Assembly (NCBI RefSeq): GCF_011762025.1
Contig: NZ_JAASQR010000004.1
Location: 1 to 64,000, forward strand
Length of the DNA: 64,000 nucleotides
Direction: 5' to 3'
Source of the DNA: Sphingobium vermicomposti
Lineage (GTDB): Bacteria; Pseudomonadota; Alphaproteobacteria; Sphingomonadales; Sphingomonadaceae
The stretch's first letter is position 1. Each line of letters begins with the position of its first letter. The notes under the pieces are model-generated. The model had not been told where the DNA came from and searched no databases. It was given only the letters and a program-made list of their open reading frames with translations. The translations under genes were made by a program, and so were the position numbers. Below, piece by piece: positions 61,903 to 64,000 of the stretch.

Positions 61903-63540
61903 TTACTGCCTGTTGGTTCTGGCTGCGGCTTCCCGTCCGGCGATATGGCCGAAGACGAGCGCGGGGCCGATCGTCCCGCCAGCGCCTGGATAGGCCATGC
62001 CCGTGATGCTGGCCGCCGCGTTGCCCGCAGCGTACAGACCCGCAATCTTGCCACCGCGCAGGCTTTGCACCTCCGCTCTGGCGCTGATTTTCGGGCCGCC
62101 CTTCGTCCCCAGAACGCCGGGGTAAACGCGGCAGGCGTAGAATGGCGCCTGGTCCAGCACGCCAACGGTCTGGTGCGATCCTTCCAATGCCCAGTCGCCA
62201 TGGTAGCGGTCGTACCGACTTTCGCCGCGATGGAAGGCCGGGTCCTTGCCGTCGCGCGCGAAGATGTTGAACTGTTCGACGGTGCGTTCCAGACCGACAG
62301 GATCGACGCCGATCCTGTCGGCAAGCGCCGCCAAAGTTGGGGCCTGTTCGATCCAGTTGGGCAACGGGTCGCCCGGATAGCGGGTCATGACCGGGTAACG
62401 GTCCAGATAGGCCTGGTGGAAAATGATCCAGGCATCTTGATTGGGATAGTCGAATGTCTGGGCGTCGAATTGGAAGAAGGACCGGCCCAGATCATTATAG
62501 TTGCAGGCTTCGTTGACGAAGCGCTGTCCGGCGCGGTTGACCATGATCGAACCGGGTTTGGTGAGTTCCGTCACGGCGAAGCGGATGGCCGGTTGGCCGT
62601 CATATTCCTCTCCGGGAATTTTCATGATCGGCATCCACCATGCCTCGTCGGTGTTGGCGAGCGCGGCACCGGCCTCCGCCGCCATCAACAGGCCATCGCC
62701 TTGATTGTCAGGCGGGCTGGCCGCGCCCTGATGCGGGCCGCGCAACAGGTCCTTGACCAGCGCGGCATTCCATTCGAACCCGCCGCTGGCGATGATAACG
62801 CCGCGTCGGGCGCGAATTTCGAATGGCACGCCATCATGATCGCCCCGAACGCCGACGACCGCGCCTTCGTCCATGACCAGGCTTTGCGCGCGCATGCCGA
62901 ACAGGATCGTCGCGCCTTTGTGAACCACGGCTTTGGTCAGGCCTGCCACCAGCGCGTTGCCGACGCCCACCAGCCCCTTTTCCAACCGATCGCCGATGAT
63001 CGCAGGGTCGAATATATCGACGCCATCCTCCAGGTCGTTGCTGGAAATCGGAATGGGAAAGGTCAGGCTGCTGCGGAGTCTGGGCCGCAATTCTCCCAGA
63101 TCATTGCCGGGGAAGAGGCCTGCGGACAGCGACCGACCGAACGTCCCCCCCGGCAGTTCGGGGTGATAATCGGGCCATTGGAGCGCGCGGAAGCGAATGT
63201 CCGTTTCCGCTTCGATGAATTTGATGACATCCACGCCCGCATCGACATAGGTTTCGATCATCTCATCATCCATGCGGCCCAGTGATTGACGCCGCAGGTA
63301 GGTGAGGGCCGCTGCGCGCGTGTCGCTGCTTCCGACTTCATGCATGTGGTGATTGCAGGGAATCCAAGGCACGCCGCCGGAAATGGCGGTGGTGCCGCCC
63401 AGCTTTTCGGAGCGTTCCAGGACGACGACGTCCGCTCCGGCATGCCGTGCGCTGAGGGCGGCGGCTAGCCCGGCTGCGCCCGTGCCGATGACGATGACGT
63501 CAGTCTCACTGACATGGTGTTGTGACATGTCGGCGATCAC
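61903..63540 (-). CDS. KstD-like FAD-dependent oxidoreductase
   Basis: 545 residues. The FAD Rossmann motif is VIVIGTGAAGLAAALSARHA, followed by VVLERSEKLGGTTAISGG. The C-terminal AGLYAAGNAAASITGMAYPG then AGGTIGPALVFGHIAG matches 3-ketosteroid delta1-dehydrogenases, including the YPGAG active-site text. It should dehydrogenate a ring ketone or reduce an enone; a steroid is possible but not shown. The start GTG at 63540 overlaps the epimerase stop (GTGA); ATG 63528 is the alternative. Confidence 0.87.
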   Translation of the reverse strand: MIADMSQHHVSETDVIVIGTGAAGLAAALSARHAGADVVVLERSEKLGGTTAISGGVPWIPCNHHMHEVGSSDTRAAALTYLRRQSLGRMDDEMIETYVDAGVDVIKFIEAETDIRFRALQWPDYHPELPGGTFGRSLSAGLFPGNDLGELRPRLRSSLTFPIPISSNDLEDGVDIFDPAIIGDRLEKGLVGVGNALVAGLTKAVVHKGATILFGMRAQSLVMDEGAVVGVRGDHDGVPFEIRARRGVIIASGGFEWNAALVKDLLRGPHQGAASPPDNQGDGLLMAAEAGAALANTDEAWWMPIMKIPGEEYDGQPAIRFAVTELTKPGSIMVNRAGQRFVNEACNYNDLGRSFFQFDAQTFDYPNQDAWIIFHQAYLDRYPVMTRYPGDPLPNWIEQAPTLAALADRIGVDPVGLERTVEQFNIFARDGKDPAFHRGESRYDRYHGDWALEGSHQTVGVLDQAPFYACRVYPGVLGTKGGPKISARAEVQSLRGGKIAGLYAAGNAAASITGMAYPGAGGTIGPALVFGHIAGREAAARTNRQ

Positions 63541-64000
63541 GCTGCTTCTCGTGCCAGCGCGAACTGGCGCGCGACGGCGTCAAAGGATCGCCTTGCCGCT
63601 TCTTCCGGCTCAAGCGCGCGGAATTCATGCGAGAGCATCTCGATACCGTAACAGCCGTCATATCCGGTCGCCGCGATCGCGCGCAGAAATGCCGGCACGT
63701 CGAAGCTGCCTTCGCCGGGCAGCAGGCGATTATCGGTTGAATCGTCGAACAAATGGCCCACCACTTCAGCGGCGGCGTCGTCCAGTTCCACATGCTTGAT
63801 ATATTCGACGGGCAGGGCAGCGACCTCTTCATAGGGGATGCCCGGGCGGGTCATGTGCCAGATGTCGATCAGCAGTCCGCCATTGGCCGCGCCGGCCTGT
63901 TCGATCAGCTGCCGCCCGGAGGTGAGATCGCGGATATTGGCGAGCGGAAATACCTCTATCGACACATGGGCACCCACCTGTGCCGCTTCGTCGCAGAGCA
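63537..64000 (-). CDS. Sugar phosphate isomerase/epimerase-like protein (partial)
   Basis: Only the C-terminal 154 codons are in the window; the gene continues past the right edge. The frame stays open to the edge (LCDEAAQVGAHVSIEVFPL). LLIDIWHMTRPGI, IKHVELDDA, GEGSFDVPAFLRAI and YGIEMLSHEFR fit the AP-endonuclease-2-like xylose-isomerase TIM barrel with its metal-binding Asp, His and Glu. Sugar or inositol-like isomerase is the family role; in catabolic clusters such proteins may act on ring-derived keto acids. Coupled to the KstD-like gene. Confidence 0.83.
   Translation of the reverse strand, partial: LCDEAAQVGAHVSIEVFPLANIRDLTSGRQLIEQAGAANGGLLIDIWHMTRPGIPYEEVAALPVEYIKHVELDDAAAEVVGHLFDDSTDNRLLPGEGSFDVPAFLRAIAATGYDGCYGIEMLSHEFRALEPEEAARRSFDAVARQFALAREAA

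Noticed and set aside
61945..63285. Long plus-strand frame over the KstD-like gene
   Set aside because: Antisense shadow; the minus-strand frame carries clear FAD and active-site motifs.

Overview
The window reads as chromosomal DNA of a sphingomonad-type alphaproteobacterium. The reasons are high GC, an initiator tRNA of alphaproteobacterial form, three TonB-dependent receptors (one with its own FecI/FecR pair), and two copies of an inverted repeat (arms like CGTTCGSSCTGAGC, TGTCGAAG) of the kind scattered through sphingomonad genomes. The genus cannot be fixed from this sequence alone.

Left part (0-23 kb). tRNA-fMet is followed by about 1 kb without a credible gene. Next come an STN-type TonB receptor with an MFS permease (minus strand) and a divergent ECF sigma/anti-sigma pair. 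A six-gene heme-copper oxidase operon follows (subunits II, I, III, a second III, IV and a cytochrome c). Then come a DUF2189 membrane protein, an OmpA-like protein, a TetR regulator, a Tat-exported GH2 glycosidase, a ThuA protein, two decayed IS5-family transposase fragments and a second TonB receptor.

Right part (23-64 kb). This is an almost unbroken catabolic cluster for a CoA-activated, probably cyclic or branched substrate. It holds ETF alpha/beta, four acyl-CoA dehydrogenases (two as a large/small subunit pair), four crotonases, two MaoC-type hydratases, three intact SDRs plus one broken one, an acyl-CoA ligase, a BKACE (DUF849) enzyme, an old-yellow-enzyme reductase, an HMG-CoA-synthase-like/DUF35 fusion with an SCP2-type thiolase, a CoA-ester lyase, a Rieske oxygenase alpha subunit, an epoxide hydrolase, an APH-type kinase, a KstD-like flavoprotein, two AttH/CrtC-like proteins, two MarR regulators and a third TonB receptor. 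A 2-oxoacid dehydrogenase is present in pieces: E1 alpha and beta together, a free single lipoyl domain 16 kb away, and a lipoyl-less E2 core in another operon; no E3 is seen.

The parts appear tied together by a recurring palindrome close to GGTAYGCTAGCRTACC. It occurs in the promoter regions of at least six transcription units between 27 and 53 kb, with weaker copies at several more. I read this as one unlinked regulon under a single repressor. A plausible flow is uptake through the TonB receptors, oxygenation and dehydrogenation (Rieske, KstD-like, OYE, SDRs), CoA activation, then beta-oxidation-like rounds feeding ETF. Special chemistry may be supplied by the APH kinase/acyl-CoA dehydrogenase pair, BKACE, CoA-ester lyase and the split dehydrogenase. 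The substrate is not identifiable from sequence.
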